Source: Actinomadura flavalba DSM 45200 (GTDB lineage: Bacteria > Actinomycetota > Actinomycetes > Streptosporangiales > Streptosporangiaceae). From it: a stretch of 64,000 nucleotides of DNA. Of the stretch, positions 23,805-32,135 are shown piece by piece (within the stretch, counting starts at the first letter, position 1; the number at the start of each line of letters is the position of its first letter). Where the stretch lies: NCBI RefSeq assembly GCF_000374305.1, contig NZ_KB894098.1:310001-374000 (forward strand), written 5' to 3'. The position numbers and the translations under genes are program-made. The notes under the pieces are model-generated. The model saw only the letters and a program-made list of their open reading frames with translations, searched no databases and was not told the DNA's origin.

Positions 23805-25028
23805 ATGGACTCCGGACCCGCCGCCGCGCCCGCCGCCGCACTGTCCCGCCGCCGCCTGTTCCGGCTGTCCGCCGGCGCCGGGCTCGCCCTCCCCGTCCTC
23901 GCCACCGTCCCCGCCGGGACCGCGCACGCCGCCGGTCCCATCGTCAAGCCGCTGCCGCCCGACCTGCTCACGCCGCGCGGCACCAACGCCGAGACGCGCT
24001 GGGACGCCATGCGCGGCCAGGGCTACTTCACCCCCAACGACCGGTTCTTCGTCCGCAACCACACCTCGACGCCGCGCATCGACGCCTCCACCTGGCGCCT
24101 GCGGCTGTGGGGCACCGGGCTGCGCGGCGCGCCCGACGAGGCGCGGGCCGTCGAGATCACCTACGAGCAGCTCCGGCGGCTGCCCGCCGTCACGATCGCG
24201 GCGGCCATCGAGTGCACCGGCAACGGCCGCAGCCTCTACACCACCCAGCAGGGCCAGACGGTATCGGGCACCGCGTGGGGCCTTGGCGCCATCGGCGTCG
24301 CCCGCTGGACCGGCGTCCGCCTCTCGACGCTCCTGGAACGTGCCGGGCTCACCCGCGACGCCGTGGACGTCCTCCCGCGCGGCCTCGACGACCCGTTCAC
24401 CGACGGCGGCGCCGACCAGGGCCGCGTGCGGCGCCCGCTGCCCGTCGCCAAGGCCCTGTCGGACGTCATCGTCGCCTACGCCATGAACGGCGTCCCGCTG
24501 CCGCCCGACCACGGCTTCCCCGCGCGGCTCGTCGTCCCGGGCTGGGTCGGCATCGCGTCGATCAAGTGGCTCGGTGACATCGAGGTGTCGCGCACCCCGC
24601 TCTCCTCCCCGTGGGACACGCGCTACTACCGGCTGTTCGGCGAGGGCTACCCCGAGACCGGTTCGGCGCCGCTCACCCGGATGAACGTCAAGAGCGCGTT
24701 CGAGCTGGCCTGGAACGCCGAGCTGGACGCCCGGACGCAGGTCCTGCACGGCCGTTCCTGGTCGGGCAACGGTCCCGTGCGGCGCGTCTCGGTCAGCACC
24801 GACGGCGGACGGCACTGGCGGCCCGCCGCCGTCCGGCTAGACGACGCGTTCCACCCACGCGGCTGGGTGCGCTGGACGGTCCCGTGGAGACCGCCCGGCC
24901 CCGGCCGCCACGAGCTGCTGGCCCGCGCGACCGACCTGGCCGGGACCACCCAGCCCGACGTCGCCCGGCACAACACGCTCGGCTACCTGTTCGGCGCCGT
25001 CGCGCGCCACCCGGTCACGGTGAAGTGA
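23805..25028 (+). CDS. Exported sulfite-oxidase-like molybdoenzyme
   Basis: A 407-residue enzyme with a Tat-type leader (SRRRLFRLSAG at 14-24, hydrophobic core, cleavage near HAA at 41-43). The Mo-pterin domain contains IECTGNGRSL with the Mo-binding cysteine C137. The C-terminal dimerisation domain (about 290-400) has RRVSVSTDGGRHWRPA, and no heme domain is present. By family it oxidises sulfite or a related sulfur species outside the membrane. ATG 23805 lacks a Shine-Dalgarno sequence; TTG 23769 after AGGGAAAG is an alternative start. It lies 14 bp before a selenium-binding-type gene, so the two are co-transcribed. Confidence 0.87.
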   Translation: MDSGPAAAPAAALSRRRLFRLSAGAGLALPVLATVPAGTAHAAGPIVKPLPPDLLTPRGTNAETRWDAMRGQGYFTPNDRFFVRNHTSTPRIDASTWRLRLWGTGLRGAPDEARAVEITYEQLRRLPAVTIAAAIECTGNGRSLYTTQQGQTVSGTAWGLGAIGVARWTGVRLSTLLERAGLTRDAVDVLPRGLDDPFTDGGADQGRVRRPLPVAKALSDVIVAYAMNGVPLPPDHGFPARLVVPGWVGIASIKWLGDIEVSRTPLSSPWDTRYYRLFGEGYPETGSAPLTRMNVKSAFELAWNAELDARTQVLHGRSWSGNGPVRRVSVSTDGGRHWRPAAVRLDDAFHPRGWVRWTVPWRPPGPGRHELLARATDLAGTTQPDVARHNTLGYLFGAVARHPVTVK

Positions 25029-25042
25029 GGAGCCACCCCCGA

Positions 25043-26446
25043 ATGGCACTGTGGAAGCCCGACCCGACGTTCTACCCGTCCCCGCGCGACGCCGCCGGCG
25101 CCCCGCCGGAGAAGCTCGCCTACGTCGCCGCGTTCGACCGCGCGGCGGAGAAGCCGGACGCGATCGCCGTCCTGGACGTCGATCCCGAGTCCGCGACGTA
25201 CGGGGAGGTCACCGGCTGGACGGACATGCCCTACACCGGCGACGAGCTGCACCACTTCGGGTGGAACGCGTGCAGCAGCGCGCTGTGCCCGTACGCGCCG
25301 CACCCGCACGTCGAGCGGCGGCACCTGATCGTGCCGGGGCTGCGCTCGTCGCGGATCTACGTGCTGGACACCAAGGCCGACGCCGCCTCGCCCAAGGTCG
25401 TCAAGGTGATCGAGCCGGAGGAGCTGGCGGCCCGGTCGGGGTACTCGCGCCCGCACACCGTCCACTGCGGGCCCGAGGGGCTGTACGTGACGGCGCTCGG
25501 CGGCGCGGACGGCGCCGAGGGGCCCGGCGGCATCGCGCTGCTCGACCACACGTCGTTCGACGTCCTCGGGCAGTGGGAGGTGGACCGGGGGCCGCAGTTC
25601 TTCGCCTACGACGCCTGGTGGCACATCGCGCACGACGTCCTGGTCAGCTCCGAGTGGGGCACCCCGTCGATGATCGAGGACGGGGTCGTCGCGGACCTGC
25701 TGCTCGGGCGCCGGTACGGGCACGCGCTGCACTTCTGGGACCTGCGCAAGCGCAAGCACGTGCAGACCGTCGACCTCGGCGACGAGCACCAGATGTCCCT
25801 GGAGCTGCGGCCCGCGCACGACCCGCGCAAGCAGTACGGGTTCGCGGGCGTCGTCGTCAACGTCGAGGACCTGTCGGCGTCGGTGTGGCTGTGGCACCGC
25901 GACGGCGAGGAGTGGGCCGCGACGAAGGTCATCACGATCCCGGCCGAGGTGCCCGACGACCCGGTGCGGCTCCCGCCCGTCATCGAGCCGTTCGGCGCGG
26001 TCCCGCCGCTGGTCACCGACATCGACCTGTCGGTGGACGACCAGTGGCTGTACGTCTCCTGCTGGGGCACCGGCGAACTCAAGCGCTACGACGTGTCCGA
26101 CCCGTTCCACCCGGTCGAGGCCGGTTCGGTGCGGATCGGCGGGATCGTCGACCGGACGCCGCACCCGGCGGCGCCGGACGTCCCGCTGGCGGGCGGCCCG
26201 CAGATGGTCGAGGTGAGCCGCGACGGCCGCCGCGTCTACGTGACGAACTCGCTGTACGGGGCGTGGGACGACCAGTTCTACCCCGACGGCGTCGGCGCGT
26301 GGATGGCCAAGCTCGACGCCACGCCGGAGTCGTTCACGTTCGACGAGCGGTTCTTCCCGCACGGCGACGCCTTCCGGGGCCTGCGCGTGCACCAGACGCG
26401 GCTCCAGGGCGGCGACGCCTCGTCGGACTCCTACTGCTACCCGTGA
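25043..26446 (+). CDS. Selenium-binding protein / methanethiol oxidase (SELENBP1) family
   Basis: A 467-residue seven-bladed propeller protein. The family signatures are HHFGWNACSSALCP (C77, C82), RPHTVHCGPEGLYVTALGG, PQFFAYDAWWHIAHDVLVSSEWG and LSLDD-type strands such as DIDLSVDDQWLYVSCWGTGELKRYD. Bacterial and human members oxidise methanethiol to formaldehyde, sulfide and peroxide, and a copper requirement is reported for bacterial MtoX. It has no signal peptide, unlike some MtoX. It is encoded between a sulfite-oxidase-like enzyme and a membrane protein with a 4-bp overlap, suggesting an organosulfur oxidation unit. Confidence 0.85.
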   Translation: MALWKPDPTFYPSPRDAAGAPPEKLAYVAAFDRAAEKPDAIAVLDVDPESATYGEVTGWTDMPYTGDELHHFGWNACSSALCPYAPHPHVERRHLIVPGLRSSRIYVLDTKADAASPKVVKVIEPEELAARSGYSRPHTVHCGPEGLYVTALGGADGAEGPGGIALLDHTSFDVLGQWEVDRGPQFFAYDAWWHIAHDVLVSSEWGTPSMIEDGVVADLLLGRRYGHALHFWDLRKRKHVQTVDLGDEHQMSLELRPAHDPRKQYGFAGVVVNVEDLSASVWLWHRDGEEWAATKVITIPAEVPDDPVRLPPVIEPFGAVPPLVTDIDLSVDDQWLYVSCWGTGELKRYDVSDPFHPVEAGSVRIGGIVDRTPHPAAPDVPLAGGPQMVEVSRDGRRVYVTNSLYGAWDDQFYPDGVGAWMAKLDATPESFTFDERFFPHGDAFRGLRVHQTRLQGGDASSDSYCYP

Positions 26447-27078
26447 ACGACGGCTCGCTCGCGGCGCTCGTCGCGCTCGGGGCGTTCCACGGGCTGAACC
26501 CGGGCATGGGCTGGCTGTTCGCCGTCGCCCGCGGGCTCCAGGAGCGCTCGCGCGGCCTGCTGCTGCGGTCGCTGCCCGCGATCGCGCTCGGGCACGCGCT
26601 GTCGGTGGGCGTCGTCGCCGTCCTCGTCGCGGTCACCCGGTCGGTGGTCGCGACGCGGGCGGTGGCGATCGGCGGCGGGGTGCTGCTCGTCGGGTTCGGG
26701 CTGTGGCGGCTGCTGTCCAAGCGGCACTTCCGCTGGGCGGGCATGCGGATCTCGCTGTGGCAGCTCACCTGGTGGTCGTTCCTCATGTCGTCGGTGCACG
26801 GCGCCGGGCTGATGCTGCTGCCGGTGCTGGCGTCCGGCGGCGCGGCGCCCGCCGGGCACGACCACGGCCTGACGGCGGGCGCGGGCAGCGCGCTCAGCGC
26901 CGGGATCTTCGTGACGGGCGTGCACACGCTCGCCATGCTGGCCGTCGCGGGGGTGATCGCGATCCTCGTCTACGAGGTCGTCGGGCTGGCGATCCTGCGC
27001 ACCGCGTGGTTCAACCTGGACCGGGTGTGGGCGGTGGCGCTGGTCGGGGCGGGGGCGGCGACACTCCTCACGGCGTAG
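26443..27078 (+). CDS. Polytopic membrane protein of the methanethiol-oxidase-type operon
   Basis: A 211-residue protein with about six hydrophobic helices. The first motif GAFHGLNPGMGW recalls the HAxxPGHGK motif of NicO/RcnA-like metal transporters. A His-rich loop (AGHDHG near residue 137) lies between helices 4 and 5, and FVTGVHTLAML opens the next helix. Metal handling is therefore possible but not shown. GTG 26443 overlaps the stop of the preceding gene (GTGA). The three genes 23805-27078 look like one unit. No family name was recognised with confidence. Confidence 0.7.
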   Translation: MNDGSLAALVALGAFHGLNPGMGWLFAVARGLQERSRGLLLRSLPAIALGHALSVGVVAVLVAVTRSVVATRAVAIGGGVLLVGFGLWRLLSKRHFRWAGMRISLWQLTWWSFLMSSVHGAGLMLLPVLASGGAAPAGHDHGLTAGAGSALSAGIFVTGVHTLAMLAVAGVIAILVYEVVGLAILRTAWFNLDRVWAVALVGAGAATLLTA

Positions 27079-27118
27079 TCACTTGACGCGTCCGGGCGGC
27101 TACGGGGAGTCTCGGAGC

Positions 27119-28033
27119 ATGATGCTCCGCGGAACCCCTGGGCGCGCCGTGCTGGTGTCGGCGCTGACGGCGTCGCTCGTGACCGTCCCGGCGTCCCCCG
27201 CCCCGGCGGCGGCCCCGGCTCCGGCGGTCGGCGCGAAGTCCGCCTACCTGTGGGACGCCACGGCGAATCGCGCGCACTGGGCGAAGGCGCCGCACGTCCG
27301 CCGCCCGATCGCGAGCCTGACCAAGATGATGACGGCCGAGATCGTCCTCGGCGAGGGCGGCCTCGACCGCGTCGTCACGGTGCAGAAGAAGCACACGGCG
27401 TACGCGCCGAAGTACGGGGGCAGCACCGCGCGGCTGCGCGCCGGGGACCGCCTCACCGTCCGCCAGCTGCTGTACGCGCTGCTGCTCCCGTCCGGCTGCG
27501 ACGCCGCGTACGTCCTCGCCGACGTCTACGGCCCCGGGCAGGAGGCGTTCGTCGCGAAGATGAACCGGCGCGCCGAGGCGCTGAAGATGTCCAACACCAC
27601 CTACGCCAACTTCGACGGCCTGCCCTGGCCGACCCAGACGAGCACCGCCTCCACCGCGCACGACCAGATCCGGCTGATCCGCCACCTGATGAAGCGCCCG
27701 AACTTCCGCAAGACGGTCCGGCGCACGTCGTACTCCCTCAGGGCGACCGCGCAGCGGCGCGCCTACACCTGGACCAACACCAACCGGCTGCTGCGCTCCT
27801 ACCCCGGCACGATCGGCGTCAAGACGGGCTTCACCAACGCCGCGGGCTACTCCCTGGCCTTCTCCGCCACCCGGAAGGGCCGCACCTTCTACGGCGTCGT
27901 CCTCAACAGCTCCACCACCGCCGAGACCGCCCGCTTCACCGACGCCGCCACCCTGCTCGACCACGCCTACCGGACGCGGAACGCCCGCCGCATGGCCGTC
28001 CCGCCCGTCCCGCCGGGCGCGAACACCGACTGA
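27119..28033 (+). CDS. D-alanyl-D-alanine carboxypeptidase (S11, DacA-like)
   Basis: A 304-residue exported penicillin-binding enzyme with a signal peptide over the first about 33 residues. The active-site triad motifs are SLTK (66-69, catalytic Ser), SGC (125-127) in the place of the usual SxN, and KTG (235-237). The enzyme trims the terminal D-Ala of peptidoglycan stem peptides. The SGCDA variant replaces the motif's Asn with Cys, a form that I believe occurs in some actinobacterial members. ATG 27119 or 27122 follows CGGAG. The gene is convergent with the response regulator at 28038. Confidence 0.88.
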   Translation: MMLRGTPGRAVLVSALTASLVTVPASPAPAAAPAPAVGAKSAYLWDATANRAHWAKAPHVRRPIASLTKMMTAEIVLGEGGLDRVVTVQKKHTAYAPKYGGSTARLRAGDRLTVRQLLYALLLPSGCDAAYVLADVYGPGQEAFVAKMNRRAEALKMSNTTYANFDGLPWPTQTSTASTAHDQIRLIRHLMKRPNFRKTVRRTSYSLRATAQRRAYTWTNTNRLLRSYPGTIGVKTGFTNAAGYSLAFSATRKGRTFYGVVLNSSTTAETARFTDAATLLDHAYRTRNARRMAVPPVPPGANTD

Positions 28034-28037
28034 CCGT

Positions 28038-28640
28038 TCAGAGCCAGTCGTGCTCGCGGGCGTAGCGGGCGGCTTCGTGGCGGGTCCGCGTCTGGGTCTT
28101 CTGCATGGCGTTGGACAGGTAGTTGCGGACGGTGCCCTCGGCCAGGTGCAGGCGGGCGGCGATGTCGGCGGCGGAGTAGCCGTCGGCGGTGGCGCGCAGC
28201 ACGTCCAGCTCGCGGTCGGTGAGCGGGCAGTCGTCGGCGAGGGCCAGCGCCGAGACGTCGGAGTCGATCCAGCGGCGGCCCTCGTGCAGCGTCTGGATGA
28301 CCGTGGTGATGTGGGCGGGTTCGGCCGACTTGCTGACGAAGCCCTGCACGCCCAGCTTCAGCGCCTTGCGCAGCACGCCGGGGCGGGCGTGCCGGGTCAG
28401 CATGAGGACGACCTGTTCCGGGCGTTCCCGGCGGATCGCCGCCACGGCGCCGAGGCCGTCCACGCCGGGCATCTCCAGGTCGATGACGAGCACGTCGGGC
28501 CGGTGCCGCAGGGTCGCCTCGACGGCCGTCTCCCCGTCCTCCGCCTCGGCCAGCACGGTGATCTCGCCCTCCAGCGGGAGCAGCGACACCAGCGCCTTGC
28601 GCAGCAGGGCCTCGTCGTCGGCGAGCACCACGGTCGTCAT
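28038..28640 (-). CDS. NarL/LuxR-family response regulator (partner of 28637-29764)
   Basis: A 200-residue regulator closely similar in layout to the one at 2710-3315. The receiver has phospho-acceptor D54 in LVIDLEMPG and K104 in GFVSKS. The HTH region carries LTDRELDVLRATADG and IAARLHLAEGTVRNYLSNAM. It is translationally coupled to the kinase by a 4-bp overlap. The divergent ABC exporter genes and the inverted repeat at 29866-29886 suggest that it controls that exporter, as DesR/LnrK-type regulators commonly do. Confidence 0.93.
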   Translation of the reverse strand: MTTVVLADDEALLRKALVSLLPLEGEITVLAEAEDGETAVEATLRHRPDVLVIDLEMPGVDGLGAVAAIRRERPEQVVLMLTRHARPGVLRKALKLGVQGFVSKSAEPAHITTVIQTLHEGRRWIDSDVSALALADDCPLTDRELDVLRATADGYSAADIAARLHLAEGTVRNYLSNAMQKTQTRTRHEAARYAREHDWL

Positions 28641-29764
28641 CGGGTCTCCTTCCAGGTCCGGGGCGCGGCGCCCGGGAACGTCGCGGCGGTCAGGAACCGG
28701 CCGTCGCGCCGCTCCACCGTCAGCTCTCCCCCGCTGTCGGCCACCCGGTCCCGCAGGGTGGCCAGCCCGCGCAGCTCGGGCGGCGCCGCGTCGCGCACGC
28801 CGTCGTTCACGATGGTGATGCCCGCCGCCGAGAGCGTGATCCGCACCTCGCGGGTCTGCGCGTGCCGCAGGATGTTGGTCGTCGTCTCGCGCAGGACCTG
28901 GCCGAGCAGTTCGCCCGCGCGGTCGTCCACCTCGTCCTCCCGCTCGACGTGGACGCGGATGCCCGCCGCCTCGAACAGGTTCTTGGCGTTCTCCAGCTCG
29001 GCGGACAGGTTGAGCCGCCGCTGCGCGTAGGCGAGTTCCTTCGTCTGCGTGATCGTGTCGCCGACCAGGGTGTGGATCTCGTCCAGCTCCTCGGCCGCCC
29101 GGTCCGGGTCGGTGTGCACGAGCTTGCGCGCCAGCAGCGTCTTGAGCTTCACCACGTGCAGCGTGTGGCCCTGGATGTCGTGCAGGTCGCCGGCGAACCG
29201 GACGCGCTCGCGGGCGACGGCCAGGTCCGCGCCGCGCTCGCGGGACTCCTCCAGCGCGTCCACGAGGTCGTAGAAGAGCTGGTTGACGTACATCATCGCG
29301 GCGGAGAACGCGATGACGCCCACGGGGACGGCGACGTACTGGAGCAGCGCGCGGGGCACGTCGTCCTGCGGCGCCAGGAACCGCGCCGCGCCGACCGCGC
29401 CGACGAACGCCAGCAGCGCCAGCGTCGGCACCGCGCGCCGTCCCCGCACCTGCGGGAGGGCGAGCGAGCCGACGACGGAGATGCCGTAGAACGCCGTCGG
29501 GTTGGACGTCGCCCACGCGCCGATCATCCACACCGCGCCGCTGACGGCCAGGCACGGGACCACGACGCGGGACAGGCCGCCCGTCGACCACCGCACGGCC
29601 GCGACCAGCGCCGCCGCCACCCCGGCGATCAGCACCGCGGCCTCCTGCCACGTCCCGGCGTCGAACACCACCAGGAACGTCCCCACCGGCAGGAGGACGG
29701 CGAGCTGCGAGACGGCGTTCAGCCGCCGCAGGCGGCCCCGCGCGGCCTCGACGTCCACGGGCAT
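28637..29764 (-). CDS. DesK-type sensor histidine kinase
   Basis: A 375-residue membrane kinase. Hydrophobic helices span residues 18-165. The phospho-acceptor H195 lies in AGDLHDIQGHTLH, and the N-box is LRETTTNILRHA (N297) with NDGVRD as G1 box. ATG 29764 is chosen; a TTG one codon upstream is equally open. With the downstream regulator and the divergent ABC exporter it forms a typical stress-sensing or antibiotic-export module. The ligand is unknown. Confidence 0.92.
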   Translation of the reverse strand: MPVDVEAARGRLRRLNAVSQLAVLLPVGTFLVVFDAGTWQEAAVLIAGVAAALVAAVRWSTGGLSRVVVPCLAVSGAVWMIGAWATSNPTAFYGISVVGSLALPQVRGRRAVPTLALLAFVGAVGAARFLAPQDDVPRALLQYVAVPVGVIAFSAAMMYVNQLFYDLVDALEESRERGADLAVARERVRFAGDLHDIQGHTLHVVKLKTLLARKLVHTDPDRAAEELDEIHTLVGDTITQTKELAYAQRRLNLSAELENAKNLFEAAGIRVHVEREDEVDDRAGELLGQVLRETTTNILRHAQTREVRITLSAAGITIVNDGVRDAAPPELRGLATLRDRVADSGGELTVERRDGRFLTAATFPGAAPRTWKETR

Positions 29765-29843
29765 CAACAGCGGCTCTCCGGTCTCCGGCGATGGTTGCGG
29801 TCTCCAGTATTCGCACCGTCCGGCCGGGTCACCAGTGACACCG

Positions 29844-29886
29844 CGTCATGACTTCCCCCGGGAGACGTCATGCCGAAAGCATGACG
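29844..29886. promoter_or_regulatory. Candidate operator cluster between two-component system 2 and the ABC exporter
   Basis: CGTCATG occurs at 29844 and 29866 (22 bp apart) and inverted (CATGACG) at 29880. CGTCATGC-CGAAA-GCATGACG (29866-29886) is a perfect 8-bp inverted repeat 44 bp before the ABC ATPase ATG. GTCATGAC at 29845-29852 is itself palindromic. The related CATGACG-AA-CGTCAT lies upstream of the other DesK/NarL system. Confidence 0.55.
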
Positions 29887-29930
29887 CGGCCGCACTGCCC
29901 GCCCGGCGCCGCGTCGGATGTGATCGGGGC

Positions 29931-30815
29931 ATGTCCTCAACACCAGTGATCGACGTCGAACGCCTCAACGTGAAGTACGGCGACTTCCACGCCGTCCGGG
30001 ACCTGTCCTTCCAGGTGCGGCGCGGCGAACTCTACGCGCTGCTCGGCACCAACGGGGCGGGCAAGACCTCCGCCCTGGAGACGGTCGAGGGCCACCGTCC
30101 GGCCACGTCCGGCACCGTCCGCGTCTTCGGGGAGAGTCCCCGCGACCGCCGCGCCGTCCGGCCCCGGATGGGCATCATGCTCCAGGAGAGCGGGTTCTCG
30201 CCCGACCTGACGGTGCGGGAGTCCGTCCGGCTCATCGGCGGGCTCACGCAGCGGGTGGACACGGTCGAGCGCGTGCTCGGCGTCGTCGGCCTGACCGGCA
30301 AGGCGGGCACGAAGGTGGCGCAGCTCTCCGGCGGCGAGAAGCGCCGGCTGGACTTCGCCACCGCCCTGTGGGGCGCGCCCGAGCTGGTCTTCCTGGACGA
30401 GCCGACGACCGGCCTGGACATCGGCTCCCGCGACGCCCTCTGGGACGCCGTGGACCGGCTGCGCGAGGACGGGTCGACCGTCGTCCTCACCACGCACTAC
30501 CTGGAGGAGGCGCAGCAGCGCGCCGACCGCATCGGCCTCATGCACCAGGGCTCCCTGCGGCGCGAGGGCACGGTCGCGGAGCTGACGCGGACGCTCCCGT
30601 CCGTGATCCGCTTCGCGCTCCCGCCGGACGCTCCGGCGCCGCCGCTCGCGACGACCCGCGAGCCCGACGGGCGGCTGCTCGCCGAGACGTTCGACCTGCC
30701 GAACGACCTGTACACGCTGCTCGCCTGGACCCGTCACCACGGCCTGGAACCGCAGGGCCTGGAGGCCGGTCCGACCCGCCTCGACGACGTGTTCCGCTCG
30801 CTCAGCAGCTCCTGA
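29931..30815 (+). CDS. ABC transporter ATP-binding protein
   Basis: A 294-residue ATPase. Walker A is GTNGAGKTS (39-47), the signature is LSGGEKRR (132-139), Walker B is LVFLDEPTTGLD (152-163), and the H-loop is TTHYLEEA. The CcmA/NatA-like architecture with a short C-terminal extension pairs with the ABC-2 permease 35 bp downstream. It is divergent from the kinase/regulator pair and preceded by the inverted-repeat cluster. Probably a drug, lipid or peptide exporter induced by that system. Confidence 0.93.
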   Translation: MSSTPVIDVERLNVKYGDFHAVRDLSFQVRRGELYALLGTNGAGKTSALETVEGHRPATSGTVRVFGESPRDRRAVRPRMGIMLQESGFSPDLTVRESVRLIGGLTQRVDTVERVLGVVGLTGKAGTKVAQLSGGEKRRLDFATALWGAPELVFLDEPTTGLDIGSRDALWDAVDRLREDGSTVVLTTHYLEEAQQRADRIGLMHQGSLRREGTVAELTRTLPSVIRFALPPDAPAPPLATTREPDGRLLAETFDLPNDLYTLLAWTRHHGLEPQGLEAGPTRLDDVFRSLSSS

Positions 30816-30850
30816 ACCCGCACGGCGACCGGCCCGAAAGGACGCCTCCC

Positions 30851-31570
30851 ATGCTCTCCATCGCCCGCAGCGAACTCATCCAGATCTTCCGCAACCGCCT
30901 CGTCCTGGTCACCAGCATGATCATGCCGGTGGCGGTCAGCGCCTACTTCCTCTACCAGCACGAGACGTTCGAGTCCCTCGGCAGCCTCGGCTACATCGCC
31001 GCCATCATGATCTTCACGGTCGGCGCCTTCGGTCTCTACGCCACCACGGTCACGACGCTGGCCTCCCGGCGCCAGAACCTCTTCCTGAAACGGCTCCGCT
31101 CGACGGCGGTGAGCGACGCGGGCATCCTGTCGGGCCTGCTGCTCCCGGTGACGGTGATCGCGCTCGTCCAGGTGACGGTGCTGCTGGCCGTCCTGGCGGC
31201 GGTCGCGGGCGGCCCGGCGAACGTGCCGCTGCTGGCGGCGGCCGTCGTGGCCACGGTGGCGATGCTGCTCGGCCTCGGCCTGGCCACCGCCGGGCTCACC
31301 AACTCCCCCGAGCACGCGCAGGTCACCACGCTCCCCATCAGCCTCGGCGTCATCGCCGTCGCCTCCTGGGTCGGCATCTCCGGCACCGAGGACCTCGCCC
31401 TGCTCAAGCGCCTGCTCCCCGGCGGCGCCGCGACCGAACTGGCCCGCGACGCCTGGAACGGCGGCGCCGCCCTCGGCGACTCACTGCTCCTGCTCGCACC
31501 GACCCTCGCCTGGGTCGTCGTGGCCCTGTCCCTGGCCTCCCGCCTCTTCCGCTGGGAACCCCGCCGCTGA
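30851..31570 (+). CDS. ABC-2-type transporter permease
   Basis: A 239-residue membrane protein with six hydrophobic segments. The N-terminal MLSIARSELIQIFRNRLVL is the cytoplasmic start typical of ABC-2 permeases, and ASRRQNLFLKRLRSTAVSD is the conserved coupling segment between helices 2 and 3. It would pair with the ATPase encoded just upstream. Rather compact for the family but complete. Confidence 0.9.
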   Translation: MLSIARSELIQIFRNRLVLVTSMIMPVAVSAYFLYQHETFESLGSLGYIAAIMIFTVGAFGLYATTVTTLASRRQNLFLKRLRSTAVSDAGILSGLLLPVTVIALVQVTVLLAVLAAVAGGPANVPLLAAAVVATVAMLLGLGLATAGLTNSPEHAQVTTLPISLGVIAVASWVGISGTEDLALLKRLLPGGAATELARDAWNGGAALGDSLLLLAPTLAWVVVALSLASRLFRWEPRR

Positions 31571-31602
31571 CCGACCCAACGCAGACGCGTCCGGTCCCGG
31601 CA

Positions 31603-31735
31603 TCAGCCGGAGCCGGGCGCGGCGCTGCGCGCGCGGACGAGCGCGTGCATCTCGGCGGCGTGGGGTGGCCACGTCCCGTCCGGGTGGTTCAGCCGGGGCC
31701 GGGTGCGGCGCTGCGTGCGCGGACGAGGGCGTGCA
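31603..31735. repeat. Duplicated 3' end of the PH-domain gene
   Basis: The 47 bases 31603-31649 match 31689-31735, the end of the PH-domain gene including its stop codon, at 43 of 47 positions. The offset is 86 bp. On the minus strand both encode HALVRARSAAPG and a stop. The outer copy lies past the stop and is out of frame with the gene. Confidence 0.8.
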
Positions 31736-32135
31736 GTTCCGCGAACTGGGTGGTGGCGCGGGTGCGTTCGGAGCCGTTGATGCCCATGGCGGAGACGGTG
31801 GTGCCGTCGGTGAGGTCGAGGGTGGGCCAGGGGTCGCCGGGGTTCATGGTGGCGTCCACGACCTCGGGCCAGGTCAGGCGGCGGGTCCGGAAGGCGTTGA
31901 CGATCGTGAGGCCGTCGTCGCGGGCCTCCACCCGGCAGCGGCCGAGCATGTGCAGAATCCAGGCGAGGAACAGGCCGAGCGCGATCATCAGCAGCCGGTC
32001 CGCGAGCTGGAAGGCGGGTGCCAGCACCACGGCGAGCACGATCATCAGGACGATGATCGCGCCCGCCGTGGCGTAGGCGACGACGCGGGTCGTGCGGGGG
32101 CGCCACACGGCCGGCAGGCCGGGAACGTCAGTCAA
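31689..32135 (-). CDS. PH-domain membrane protein downstream of hisG
   Basis: A 148-residue protein. Two hydrophobic segments (residues about 18-65) are followed by a bacterial PH-like domain with CRVEARDDGLTIVNAFRTRRLTWPEVVD and DLTDGTTVSAMG. Similar small PH proteins follow hisG in many actinomycetes; function unknown. The start is uncertain: TTG 32135 overlaps the hisG stop by 8 bp and gives LTDVPGLPAVW, where conservation is expected to begin. The 3' end is duplicated 86 bp further on. Confidence 0.75.
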   Translation of the reverse strand: MTDVPGLPAVWRPRTTRVVAYATAGAIIVLMIVLAVVLAPAFQLADRLLMIALGLFLAWILHMLGRCRVEARDDGLTIVNAFRTRRLTWPEVVDATMNPGDPWPTLDLTDGTTVSAMGINGSERTRATTQFAELHALVRARSAAPGPG

